64,000 bases of DNA from Bacteroidales bacterium. Lineage in GTDB: Bacteria > Bacteroidota > Bacteroidia > Bacteroidales > UBA932. Made by a program: the position numbers and the translations under genes. The stretch lies in assembly GCA_017428245.1 (NCBI GenBank), contig JAFRRF010000041.1, positions 1-64,000 on the forward strand, in the 5' to 3' direction. This document shows positions 41,594-50,060 of this stretch, piece after piece (position 1 is the stretch's first letter; each line of letters opens with the position of its first letter). The notes under the pieces are model-generated. The model was not told the origin of the DNA, did no database searches, and was given only the letters and a program-made list of their open reading frames with translations.

Positions 41594-44041
41594 ATGAAAA
41601 CCCGGTTCTTTTTCCTGGCCCCCCTGTTCCTGTTGCTGGCCGCCTGCGGACAGCCCGGGACGGAGGCTCCCGCACCCCTGATCCACGCCACTTATTCGGT
41701 CTATTCCCGGCTTGTGCCCGAGGAACTGACGGTCGATCAGCTCAAGAACTACCAGTACTATTATTTCCAGGCCATGCCGTCCTGGCGGCCGGAGGAATTC
41801 GATGCGCCGCTGGAGGATATCCTCCGGGACAAGGTCGACAGTCACGTGTACGGCGATGAGGCGGAGCCTCGGATCAACCAGTATATCGGACTGATCCATG
41901 AAGCCGGCAATAAGATCTACCTGTCGTTCTCCGGCACGCGGTACAACCAGATTACCGACGATCCGGCTCGCCGCACGAAGTTCGCCGTCTATATGGCCGC
42001 CTTTGCGCGGCACCACGGTTTCGACGGGCTGGAGCTCGACTGGGAACATACCGTCACGAAAGAGACGCATCTGGCTCTGATGCAGGACATCCGCGCCGCA
42101 CTTGACAGTTTCGGCTCCCTCGACGGCCGTCGCTACGGCCTGACGACGGCGCTCAACAGCGAGCACAATTATTCTCAGGAAGAAGCCGACGCCCTGTCCG
42201 CCTGCTGCGACTGGGTGAACATCATGTACTACGACATGGGCGGCGGCTGGTGGGGCAAATGCGGCACGCACAATACGCCACTGCCCGACATCAAGGCGAA
42301 CTATGAGGCCAACTGGAGCCGTTTCGCTCCGGAAAAGATCCATATCGGCCTGGCCAGTTACGGATATCGCTACGATGGTCTCGCGCCGGGTGAAACGCCC
42401 CCGGAGGGGACGCGGCTTTCGGACTGTGCCGGCGACTTCTTCTATCCCGACCTGCCCGGCCTTCTGAAAGCCGGCTGGACGGAAGAATGGGACGATGAGG
42501 CGCAGTGCCCGTACTATTTCTCGCCCGACCGCTCGTCTTTTGTCTCGGCCGACAATGCGCGGTCCATCGCCGCCAAGATGGCTTGGGTGAGGGAGAAAGG
42601 TTTCGGCGGCGTTTTCTGGTGGGAGTACCACTGCGACTATATCCCTTCCGAAGGCCGTCATCTGCTGATGGACTGCATCGAGGAACCTGAACTGCCGATG
42701 TTCTGGACCTGGATGGAAGAAGAGGAAGGCCGCGACATGGAGAAAGCCTTCGCCCATATGGAGGAAGCCGGCCTGGATGCGGTGATGCTGCACGCGCCTG
42801 ATGCCGAAGCCTACGAACGGTATATCGAAATGGCGCATCGTCACGGCATTGCCGTCTATGCCTGGGTGTGGACGCTCAAGCCGCCGTATGAAGACCGGGC
42901 TGCGCTGCTGGAGGCCCATCCCGACTGGTTCGACGTGAACCGGAAAGGGGAGAGCCTGGTCGATCACAAGGCCTATGTCAATTCCTACAAGTTCCTGAAT
43001 CCGGCCATTCCCGAAGTGCAGGATTATCTGGTGGAGAAAGTCCGCTCAATCTGCGCCATCCCGGGTATCGAAGGCATCTGCATCGACTACTGCCGCCTGG
43101 TGGACTGCGTGTTGCCGATGTCGTTGTCCTATATCTACGGCATCGTCCAGGATGGGGAAGTCAAGCCGGAATTTGATTACGGCTACCATCCTGCGATGCT
43201 CGCACGCTTCCAGGCCGAATACGGCTACGATCCGCGCACACAGCCCGATCCCTCGCGGGATCCGGACTGGTGCCGGTTCCGCTGCGACGTGGTGACGGAG
43301 GTGGCCAACCGAATGGCCCACGAAGCCCACGCGGCCGGCAAGAAGGTGACGGCCTCGCCGTTCGCCACGGAACGGGTTTCGGAATTCATGGTCTTCCAGC
43401 GTTTCCACGATTGGGATCTCGATTTCGTGTTCCCGATGGTTTATACGGACTTCTATACGCAGGACACGCAGTTCGCCTATGATGCGACGGTGATGAACAA
43501 CCGCGACAAGAATCCGCGCACCACGCTGTTCTGCGGTCTCGATACGGAACTCGGCGGACCGGCGGAAGCCATCTTCGAGAAGATGGACAACGCGTTCCGC
43601 GCCGGGGCGCAGGGCATTTCGCTCTACACGAGCGAAGGCCTGAAATCTCCGCGGCTGCGTCGGCAATTCAAGGCCTATGCCGACCGGATGCGTGCCGAAC
43701 GGGCAGCCGGCAACGGCCGTGTTCCGTTCGAAGCGGCGTCTGCCGCCGATCTCGACCCCTTTGCCCATCCCGGCCTGGTAACGAATGTTGAATACGCCAT
43801 CAAGCGACTGGTGGCCGGCGAGCCGGTGCATGCGGAAACCGTCAACGGCATGGCACCTGCCGTGCCGGGCAAGGCCTATCCGGTGCTCGACCTGGGGCCG
43901 TATGAGAAGCTGCCCGGATCGGAGCGGATGATGTGCTATTCCGTGACGGACCGCGCAAGCGGCAAGCAATTTGAAGTATTGTTCGTCCACGTCGGAGATG
44001 TCATCTGGGGATGGGATGTCCGACCCGTAAATCCCGCGTAA
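41594..44041 (+). CDS. GH18-GHL10 two-domain glycoside hydrolase lipoprotein
   Basis: This 815-residue lipoprotein has a signal ending LLAAC (C18). Residues about 30-340 are a GH18 barrel: the catalytic stretch is DGLELDWE, with the acid E151 and D149 retained but E147 where the second Asp is usual. Tyr-rich strands (VNIMYYDMGGGWW) and GGVFWWEYHCD follow. Residues about 355-815 resemble GHL10 proteins: GLDAVMLHAPD, HGIAVYAWVWTL, NPAIPEVQDYLVEKV, IEGICIDYCR, VFPMVYTDFY. E. coli DigH, which cuts denuded peptidoglycan strands, belongs to GHL10. Together they suggest cleavage of beta-1,4 amino-sugar chains. The start at 41594 begins the signal. Confidence 0.82.
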   Translation: MKTRFFFLAPLFLLLAACGQPGTEAPAPLIHATYSVYSRLVPEELTVDQLKNYQYYYFQAMPSWRPEEFDAPLEDILRDKVDSHVYGDEAEPRINQYIGLIHEAGNKIYLSFSGTRYNQITDDPARRTKFAVYMAAFARHHGFDGLELDWEHTVTKETHLALMQDIRAALDSFGSLDGRRYGLTTALNSEHNYSQEEADALSACCDWVNIMYYDMGGGWWGKCGTHNTPLPDIKANYEANWSRFAPEKIHIGLASYGYRYDGLAPGETPPEGTRLSDCAGDFFYPDLPGLLKAGWTEEWDDEAQCPYYFSPDRSSFVSADNARSIAAKMAWVREKGFGGVFWWEYHCDYIPSEGRHLLMDCIEEPELPMFWTWMEEEEGRDMEKAFAHMEEAGLDAVMLHAPDAEAYERYIEMAHRHGIAVYAWVWTLKPPYEDRAALLEAHPDWFDVNRKGESLVDHKAYVNSYKFLNPAIPEVQDYLVEKVRSICAIPGIEGICIDYCRLVDCVLPMSLSYIYGIVQDGEVKPEFDYGYHPAMLARFQAEYGYDPRTQPDPSRDPDWCRFRCDVVTEVANRMAHEAHAAGKKVTASPFATERVSEFMVFQRFHDWDLDFVFPMVYTDFYTQDTQFAYDATVMNNRDKNPRTTLFCGLDTELGGPAEAIFEKMDNAFRAGAQGISLYTSEGLKSPRLRRQFKAYADRMRAERAAGNGRVPFEAASAADLDPFAHPGLVTNVEYAIKRLVAGEPVHAETVNGMAPAVPGKAYPVLDLGPYEKLPGSERMMCYSVTDRASGKQFEVLFVHVGDVIWGWDVRPVNPA

Positions 44042-44985
44042 TGAGAATCCGGACCTTGTTTCTCTGCCTTGCGTTTGTCGCTGTCGGGCTCTCGTCCTGC
44101 GAACGGCCGGATGACGGCCCGCGTTTCCTGACGCCGGAGGAAATCGAACGGTACAAGCACCAGCATACCATCAAGATCGAGAAATACGTCGAGTACCGGC
44201 AGGGCGACTGCCCGGTCATCCTGACCGTACCGCACGGAGGAACGGTCGTGGAGTCGTTCCTTACGCTCCGCAATACATCCAACTGTCCGGATCCGGATTT
44301 CGCTACGGACCTGGATTACAATACCCGTGAACTGGTTGACGAAATCGACAAGGCTTTCTTCGCGCGGACGGGACACCATCCTTATATGGTCATTTCCCTG
44401 ATCAAACGCAACCACGTGGATTTCAACCGCCAGAAATCGTATGCGGTGCCGGCCGGCGATACGAATATCGTGATAATCTACGACGCCTACCACGCCTATA
44501 TCGCGAAGGCCCGGGAGGAGGTTTCACAGACCTACGGGCACGGTCTGCTCCTCGACATCCACGGGCAGAGCCACTCCGAGCAGATCGACCTGGGCTACCT
44601 GCTGCCGGTATCCCGGCTGAATCTGTCGGACGAAACGCTTGACGGAGGAACGTATGCGGCATCTTCCAGCATCGCGCACCTGACCCGCACCAACAAGGAA
44701 GGCCTCTCTTTCTCAAAGATGCTCCGGGGCGAGAAGTCCTTCGGGGCTTTCCTTTACAGGAACGGGCTGGAATGCGTTCCGCGCCCGGGTAATTTATCAC
44801 CAGGCTCCACGCCGTATTTCTATGGTGGATATACCACGCGCCAGTACGGTTCCTATGGCGGCGGGGTGGTCGATGCCATCCAGTGCGAATTCCGTTATTC
44901 CTACCGCGATACGCAGAGCGAACGCCTCCGCTGCGCCGCCGCCGTCGCCAAGTCCATCGACGAGTTTACGCAGGTTGTGTGGTAG
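44041..44985 (+). CDS. N-formylglutamate amidohydrolase-like lipoprotein
   Basis: This is a 314-residue lipoprotein (signal ends GLSSC, C20). It contains VILTVPHGG, DLDYNTRELVDEI, RNHVDFNRQK and LLDIHGQSHSE, the motifs of the N-formylglutamate amidohydrolase (FGase/HutG-like) family, which are zinc-dependent and related to carboxypeptidase-fold enzymes. Because it is exported, it is unlikely to serve histidine degradation; hydrolysis of an N-acyl amino acid or peptide of the imported polymer is more plausible. The ATG overlaps the previous stop as TAATG. It is the last gene of the locus, and its stop codon directly abuts the stop of the converging sigma-factor gene. Confidence 0.75.
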   Translation: MRIRTLFLCLAFVAVGLSSCERPDDGPRFLTPEEIERYKHQHTIKIEKYVEYRQGDCPVILTVPHGGTVVESFLTLRNTSNCPDPDFATDLDYNTRELVDEIDKAFFARTGHHPYMVISLIKRNHVDFNRQKSYAVPAGDTNIVIIYDAYHAYIAKAREEVSQTYGHGLLLDIHGQSHSEQIDLGYLLPVSRLNLSDETLDGGTYAASSSIAHLTRTNKEGLSFSKMLRGEKSFGAFLYRNGLECVPRPGNLSPGSTPYFYGGYTTRQYGSYGGGVVDAIQCEFRYSYRDTQSERLRCAAAVAKSIDEFTQVVW

Positions 44986-45555
44986 TCAGGCCGTTCCGGA
45001 AAGGAGACAGACGAAAAAGATAATGACGGCTGTCTCTTCGTCCGGCCCGATGGCGTCGCGGAGAAGACTCAGCATTCTGGCTTTCCTTTTTTTGACGGCA
45101 CTTTCCGAAATGCCCAGCATTGCGGCGATTTCCCTATTCTTGAGACCCTCTTCGAAACTCAGGTCAAAGATGCGGCGGAGTTGTTCCGGAAGGGAGTCGA
45201 TGGCCAAAAAGAGCCGTCGCATCGTTTCCCGTTCGATCAGGCCGGCCAGAATGTCTTTCTCCGAAAGGTCGAATTGCCTGAGATAATTCTTCTGTGAGCT
45301 GTCCTTGCGGAGGATGCCGATCGCACGGTTGCGGACGGATGTGTAGATATAGGCTTTCAGGGAGGATTCGTCGGAGATTCTGTCTTTTACCAGATAGGTC
45401 TTGAAGATGGACTCCTGTACGCAGTCCTCTGCCAGATAGGCGTATTTCGGACCGAGGAAACGGACGGCATAGGCCATCAGCGCGGGATAGAAATCACTGT
45501 ACATCTTGTCCAGTTTCCCGCTTTTGAAATCCGAATATAGACTCCTGCCGGTCAT
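44986..45555 (-). CDS. ECF RNA polymerase sigma factor
   Basis: This is a 189-residue group IV sigma factor of the Bacteroidota type that works with FecR anti-sigma proteins. Region 2 includes AEDCVQESIFKTYL and LKAYIYTSVRNRAIGILR. Region 4 includes SLPEQLRRIFDLSFEEGLKNREIAAMLGISESAVKKRKARML. The last 15 residues (AVIIFFVCLLSGTA) are strongly hydrophobic, which is unexpected for a soluble sigma factor. The ATG at 45555 is used because sequence upstream lies beyond the promoter. It is divergent from the FecR gene and should direct the STN-SusC locus. Confidence 0.92.
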   Translation of the reverse strand: MTGRSLYSDFKSGKLDKMYSDFYPALMAYAVRFLGPKYAYLAEDCVQESIFKTYLVKDRISDESSLKAYIYTSVRNRAIGILRKDSSQKNYLRQFDLSEKDILAGLIERETMRRLFLAIDSLPEQLRRIFDLSFEEGLKNREIAAMLGISESAVKKRKARMLSLLRDAIGPDEETAVIIFFVCLLSGTA

Positions 45556-45561
45556 ATATAG

Positions 45562-45569
45562 CAAAGTTA
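45562..45569 (-). promoter_or_regulatory. -7 element for the sigma-factor gene
   Basis: The minus strand reads TAACTTTG, matching TAnnTTTG, 6 bp before the sigma ATG. A second match, TAGGTTTG, occurs at 45634-45641 on the same strand. No such match faces the FecR gene, whose promoter may be sigma-specific; a GGTCC direct repeat and GGGTGTCC (45599-45606) lie in that gap. Confidence 0.5.
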
Positions 45570-45655
45570 CGAAAAAAACGGAAAAATAGGTCCGGTCCGG
45601 GTGTCCTTTTCGGGGGACATTGCGTTTATATAACAAACCTATCCTTTTTTATCCT

Positions 45656-46831
45656 ATGGATATTGATCGTATTTCGGATTTGTTGCTCAAATCCCTGTCG
45701 GGGTCGATTAATGCGGAAGAGCAGCAGGCATTGGATACCTGGCGGAAGGAGGATCCTTCCAATGAGGAGACGTGGAAGACTCTTTCCGATCCTGCCCGTT
45801 TGCAAGAGGAATATCGTTTATGGCGGTCTGTGGGAACGGATTCCCCGCGCGATGCGATGCGTCACCGTATCCGAATGCTGAACCGCAAACGCCGTATTGT
45901 GCTGATCGCCGCTTCTGCCGCATTATTCCTCCTGCTGCTGGCGACTTCGCTGGTCGCGCTTCACCGGAGCGAACGCAGGTTTAAGGATCTATATGCGACC
46001 TATCAGACTCAGCAGTATATGAATTCCATCCATCCCGGCCAGACTAAGGCCAAATTGATGACAGATGATGGACGGGTTGTCGTACTGGGGAGCGATGCGA
46101 CCGACAATGACGCTGCGTTCCGCACGGTTATGGCGGAAGAGAATGAGAGAAGCCGGAAAGAGAAAGCGGACAGGATTGCAATCAACAAACTCGAGATTCC
46201 CCGGGGAGGTGAATTCCATATCACGCTGGAAGACGGGACGGAGGTGTGGCTCAATGCAGAGTCTTCGCTCCGTTACCCTGAGCATTTCGACGGGAACAGA
46301 AGGGAGGTGGACCTGACGGGGGAGGCCTATTTCAAGGTCGCCCGCGAGGATGCCCGACCGTTCCAGGTCCGGATAGCCGGCCAGCTGATCCGCGTTTATG
46401 GTACGGAGTTCAATGTCATGTCGTATGAGGAAGACAAATATGTCTATACCACGCTGGTCGAAGGCAGTATTTCCATTTGTCCGGATAACGTCCGTTCGTC
46501 CGAACTGATCCTTACTCCCGGCCATCAGGCCGTCTCTGCAAAATCCGATTTCTCCACTTCCGTGCAGCAGGTCAAACCGGAAGTGGTGACCAGCTGGCGC
46601 AACGGGATGTTCGTATTCGAAAACCAGACGCTCGATCAGATCATGCGGCAGCTCAGCCGCTGGTATGATTTCTCATATGGCTTCGTGAGCGACGATGTCG
46701 CCAATACCGTGTTCATGGGCCGCATGCCGCGTTATGGCACTTTCGGCGAAGTGCTCGATATCCTCGAGAAGAGCGGAAACCTCAGTTTCCGCGCAGAGGG
46801 GAATAAAATCCTGATTTCCAGAAACAATTAA
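45656..46831 (+). CDS. FecR-family anti-sigma factor
   Basis: This is a 391-residue inner-membrane anti-sigma protein. Residues 1-80 are the cytoplasmic sigma-binding part, residues 81-102 a single membrane helix, and the rest periplasmic. The FecR domain is visible (NKLEIPRGGEFHITLEDGTEVWLNAES, EVDLTGEAYFKVAR, YGTEFNVMSYEE), followed by a C-terminal DUF4974-like part (FENQTLDQIMRQLSRWYDFSY). Binding of substrate to the STN-bearing SusC downstream should be sensed here and free the sigma factor. The ATG at 45656 is chosen because the family N-terminus (IDRISDLLLKSLSG) starts there. Confidence 0.93.
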   Translation: MDIDRISDLLLKSLSGSINAEEQQALDTWRKEDPSNEETWKTLSDPARLQEEYRLWRSVGTDSPRDAMRHRIRMLNRKRRIVLIAASAALFLLLLATSLVALHRSERRFKDLYATYQTQQYMNSIHPGQTKAKLMTDDGRVVVLGSDATDNDAAFRTVMAEENERSRKEKADRIAINKLEIPRGGEFHITLEDGTEVWLNAESSLRYPEHFDGNRREVDLTGEAYFKVAREDARPFQVRIAGQLIRVYGTEFNVMSYEEDKYVYTTLVEGSISICPDNVRSSELILTPGHQAVSAKSDFSTSVQQVKPEVVTSWRNGMFVFENQTLDQIMRQLSRWYDFSYGFVSDDVANTVFMGRMPRYGTFGEVLDILEKSGNLSFRAEGNKILISRNN

Positions 46832-46850
46832 TACAACCAAATACCGATCG

Positions 46851-49800
46851 ATGAAAAACAGACTATTCATGACGGGACTTGCTGGCGTTCTGCTCCTGTT
46901 CCTCACACCTTTGTGGGGGCAGACGCAGACGTTCAATCTCCAGTATAAGGAGACACCCGTCGTCCAGGTCCTCGAAGACCTGGAGAGCAAGACGAACTAC
47001 TCTTTCGTTTATCAGAAGCAGGTGCTTGCCGGTGTGCCGGACCTTACCTGCACGATGAACGGCGTAACCTTGACGCAGGCCCTCGATGAGATCTGCGGAT
47101 TGCTTGGCCTGTCCTACGAGATCGTGCACCAGAATATCGTGATCCGGAAATCGGATGAAGCCGCTTCCTTCGCAAATCTGGTGTCAGGCACGGTAACCGA
47201 TACGCAGGGTGAGCCGCTGGTAGGCGTTACGGTCCACAATACGTCGTCAGGCGTATATGCGACTACGGATGCGAACGGTGTCTATTCCATCAAGGCTTCT
47301 CCACGCGACCAGATAACTTATACGTGTATCGGTATGGCCACCCAGTCAGTACCTGTGAATTCCCGCAGCCGGATCAACATCCGGATGGAGGTCGACAGCG
47401 AAGTGCTCGATGAGATCGTCGTGGTGGGATACGGTGTCCAGAAGAAAAGCGATGTGACGGGTGCCGTGGCTTCATTCAACAAAGACCTGATTGAGGAGCG
47501 CCCCGCACCGAACCTGGTGTCCGTGCTGCAGGGATCCGTCCCCGGCCTGAATGTCGAACTGTACGGTTCCAACGCGGAAGGCTCGAACAATTCCACGACG
47601 ATCCGAGGCAGCAACTCCATCAATGCATCCAATGCGCCGCTGATCATCCTGGACGGCTCGCCCTATTATTATAGCTGGTCGGAACTCAACCCCGACGACA
47701 TCGAATCGATCGAGGTACTCAAGGATGCATCTTCAGCGGCCATTTACGGAGCCCGCGGCGCCAACGGCGTAATCCTCATTACGACCAAGAAAGGCGAGGG
47801 CTCGAAGCCGCGTGTGAACTATCACGGATACGTGACGCTGGCCGAGGCGGTCAATCTGCCGGAGATGATGGACGGCGACACGTTCTACTATTACAAGAAC
47901 ATCGCCGTCGGAGATTTTACCCTGACTGAGCGGAATTCCTTCCTCAGTCACGATTACGTGGACTGGGTCGGCCTTGCCCTGCGCACCGGATTCAATCAGA
48001 ACCATAATCTCTCCGTCAGCGGCAAAAATGAAAACAATCAGTATTATCTGTCTTTCAACCTGACAGACAATCAGGGCATTGCCAAAGGCGATGATTTCAA
48101 GAAATTGTCCGGCCGTTTCAATTTTGAGCAGAAACTCGGGAAATGGTTGAAATTCTCGACCAATACGCAATACAACTATGTGGACCGCAGCGGAAATAAT
48201 GCGGATTTTGCCGCTGCCTATTATATGAACCCGCTGGCGCAGGCCTACAATTCCGACGGCAGTCTCCGTCTGGTAACCTGGGAGAGCACGACCGATATGG
48301 CCAATCCGCTGAGTCCGATCAATGAGATCAACAGCAATATCCGCCGCTCGATCATCACGAACAACGCCCTGGATGTCTCTTTCCCGGTCAAGGGCCTGAC
48401 CTATAAGCTCAATACCAATTACAGTTACGATTCCCGCCTGCAGCAGAATTACGCGGGCGCCGATACGTTCACGGGTTCGCGCAACGGCGGGGAACTCTCC
48501 ATCACCAATACGTACGCGCAGAACTGGCTGATCGAGAATCTTCTCAATTATAACCGCGAGTTCGGAAAGCACACGATTTTCCTGACCGCCCTGTACTCCG
48601 CGCAGCACGAGCAGACCATCAGCTATTCGATGACCGGCGTGGGCTTCCCGAACGACTTCCTTTCTTACTGGCAGCCCAACAAGGCCGCTTCGCTGACCGG
48701 CAGTTCGAGCGAGAACTCCGAAAACCACGTCTCCCAGATGTTCCGTGCCAACTACAGTTACGATTCCCGCTATCTGTTTACGGCGACGGTCCGTCGCGAC
48801 GGTTTCTCGGGCTTTGGCCAAGGAAAGAAATACGGTGTTTTCCCGTCCGTGGCTTTGGGCTGGAACGTGACCAATGAGCCCTGGGTCAAGAATTCGGCTT
48901 TCGACCGGATTTTCAATCAGTTCAAGTTGCGTCTGTCCTGGGGCAGGAACGGCAACGAGGCCATATCCGCCTATGCCACGCTTCCGACCCTGAGTACGCG
49001 CAACTATTTCGAAGACGATATGACGACTTCGTACGGGTATTATCCCACGAAACTGGAATCGCCCGAACTGGGGTGGGAGACTACTGAATCGGTGAATATC
49101 GGTCTGGATTTCGGGCTGTTCAAAAACCGGATCCACGGTACGCTCGACGTTTACGACGCCAGGACGACCGACCTGTTGCTTCGCAAGACGATTCCGTCCA
49201 TCAACGGTGCGACAAGCATCTGGGAAAATTCGGGACGAACGCATTCCTACGGCATCGAACTGGGTCTCACGTCGGTAAATGTCAGTACGCGGAATTTCTC
49301 ATGGGAAACCGCGCTTACGTTCTTTGCGAACCGGACGAAACTGGTAGACGTGGGTCTGTACGATGAAAACGGGAATCCCATCGACGACCTGGCATCCGGC
49401 TATTTCCTCGGATGGCCGACGAACTGTTATTACGACTATGTGTTCGACGGAATCTACCAGATCGGGCAGACGGATGAAAATACGCCACTGCATTCTCAGC
49501 CGGGCTATATCCGCTACAAGGACCTCAACGGTGACGGGAATATCACCGCGGAGGCCGACCAGATGGTGGTCGGGTCGCGGGAGCCGAAATTCAATGCCAG
49601 CCTGATGAATACTTTCCGTTACAAAGGGCTGTCGCTCTCTATCTATATGACCGGGCGTTACGGTTCTCTTTCGCCCAATTATATGTACTCGCCTTCGCGC
49701 GAAACCTATAATACGAATACGTACAATCGTCCGTTCTGGTCAGAAACCAACCCGATCAACGAGTATCCTTCCTGTACGCGTAACGGTGTCAGCAACCCGA

Positions 49801-50048
49801 CGGGTATGCAGTACTACCGGAGTGCCGATTTCTTCAAGATCAAAGACGTCACCCTGGCGTACCGCTTCCCCGAAAAGCTGGTCGGACGTCTGCATCTGAA
49901 CCGGGTCGAGATTTATGCGAATGCCAAGAATCTCCTGACACTCACCAGGTGGGTGGGTCTCGATCCCGAATTCGTGGGTTCTTCCGGCCGTCAGCGGTCG
50001 ATTCCGCAGATCCGCTCCTGTACATTCGGTGTCAAACTCAGTTTCTAG
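46851..50048 (+). CDS. SusC-type TonB-dependent transducer with STN domain
   Basis: This is a 1065-residue outer-membrane transporter. After the signal (to about 23) comes an STN domain (FNLQYKETPVVQVLEDLESKT to GLSYEIVHQNIVIRK, about residues 25-100), which contacts FecR. Then come a carboxypeptidase-regulatory-like domain (VSGTVTDTQGEPLVGVTVHN), the link DEIVVVGYGVQKKSDVTG, a plug with SINASNAPLIILDGSP, and the barrel. It combines import with signalling to the divergent sigma/FecR pair. It is 19 bp after fecR and 12 bp before susD. Confidence 0.95.
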   Translation: MKNRLFMTGLAGVLLLFLTPLWGQTQTFNLQYKETPVVQVLEDLESKTNYSFVYQKQVLAGVPDLTCTMNGVTLTQALDEICGLLGLSYEIVHQNIVIRKSDEAASFANLVSGTVTDTQGEPLVGVTVHNTSSGVYATTDANGVYSIKASPRDQITYTCIGMATQSVPVNSRSRINIRMEVDSEVLDEIVVVGYGVQKKSDVTGAVASFNKDLIEERPAPNLVSVLQGSVPGLNVELYGSNAEGSNNSTTIRGSNSINASNAPLIILDGSPYYYSWSELNPDDIESIEVLKDASSAAIYGARGANGVILITTKKGEGSKPRVNYHGYVTLAEAVNLPEMMDGDTFYYYKNIAVGDFTLTERNSFLSHDYVDWVGLALRTGFNQNHNLSVSGKNENNQYYLSFNLTDNQGIAKGDDFKKLSGRFNFEQKLGKWLKFSTNTQYNYVDRSGNNADFAAAYYMNPLAQAYNSDGSLRLVTWESTTDMANPLSPINEINSNIRRSIITNNALDVSFPVKGLTYKLNTNYSYDSRLQQNYAGADTFTGSRNGGELSITNTYAQNWLIENLLNYNREFGKHTIFLTALYSAQHEQTISYSMTGVGFPNDFLSYWQPNKAASLTGSSSENSENHVSQMFRANYSYDSRYLFTATVRRDGFSGFGQGKKYGVFPSVALGWNVTNEPWVKNSAFDRIFNQFKLRLSWGRNGNEAISAYATLPTLSTRNYFEDDMTTSYGYYPTKLESPELGWETTESVNIGLDFGLFKNRIHGTLDVYDARTTDLLLRKTIPSINGATSIWENSGRTHSYGIELGLTSVNVSTRNFSWETALTFFANRTKLVDVGLYDENGNPIDDLASGYFLGWPTNCYYDYVFDGIYQIGQTDENTPLHSQPGYIRYKDLNGDGNITAEADQMVVGSREPKFNASLMNTFRYKGLSLSIYMTGRYGSLSPNYMYSPSRETYNTNTYNRPFWSETNPINEYPSCTRNGVSNPTGMQYYRSADFFKIKDVTLAYRFPEKLVGRLHLNRVEIYANAKNLLTLTRWVGLDPEFVGSSGRQRSIPQIRSCTFGVKLSF

Positions 50049-50060
50049 CACGACTGCCTT

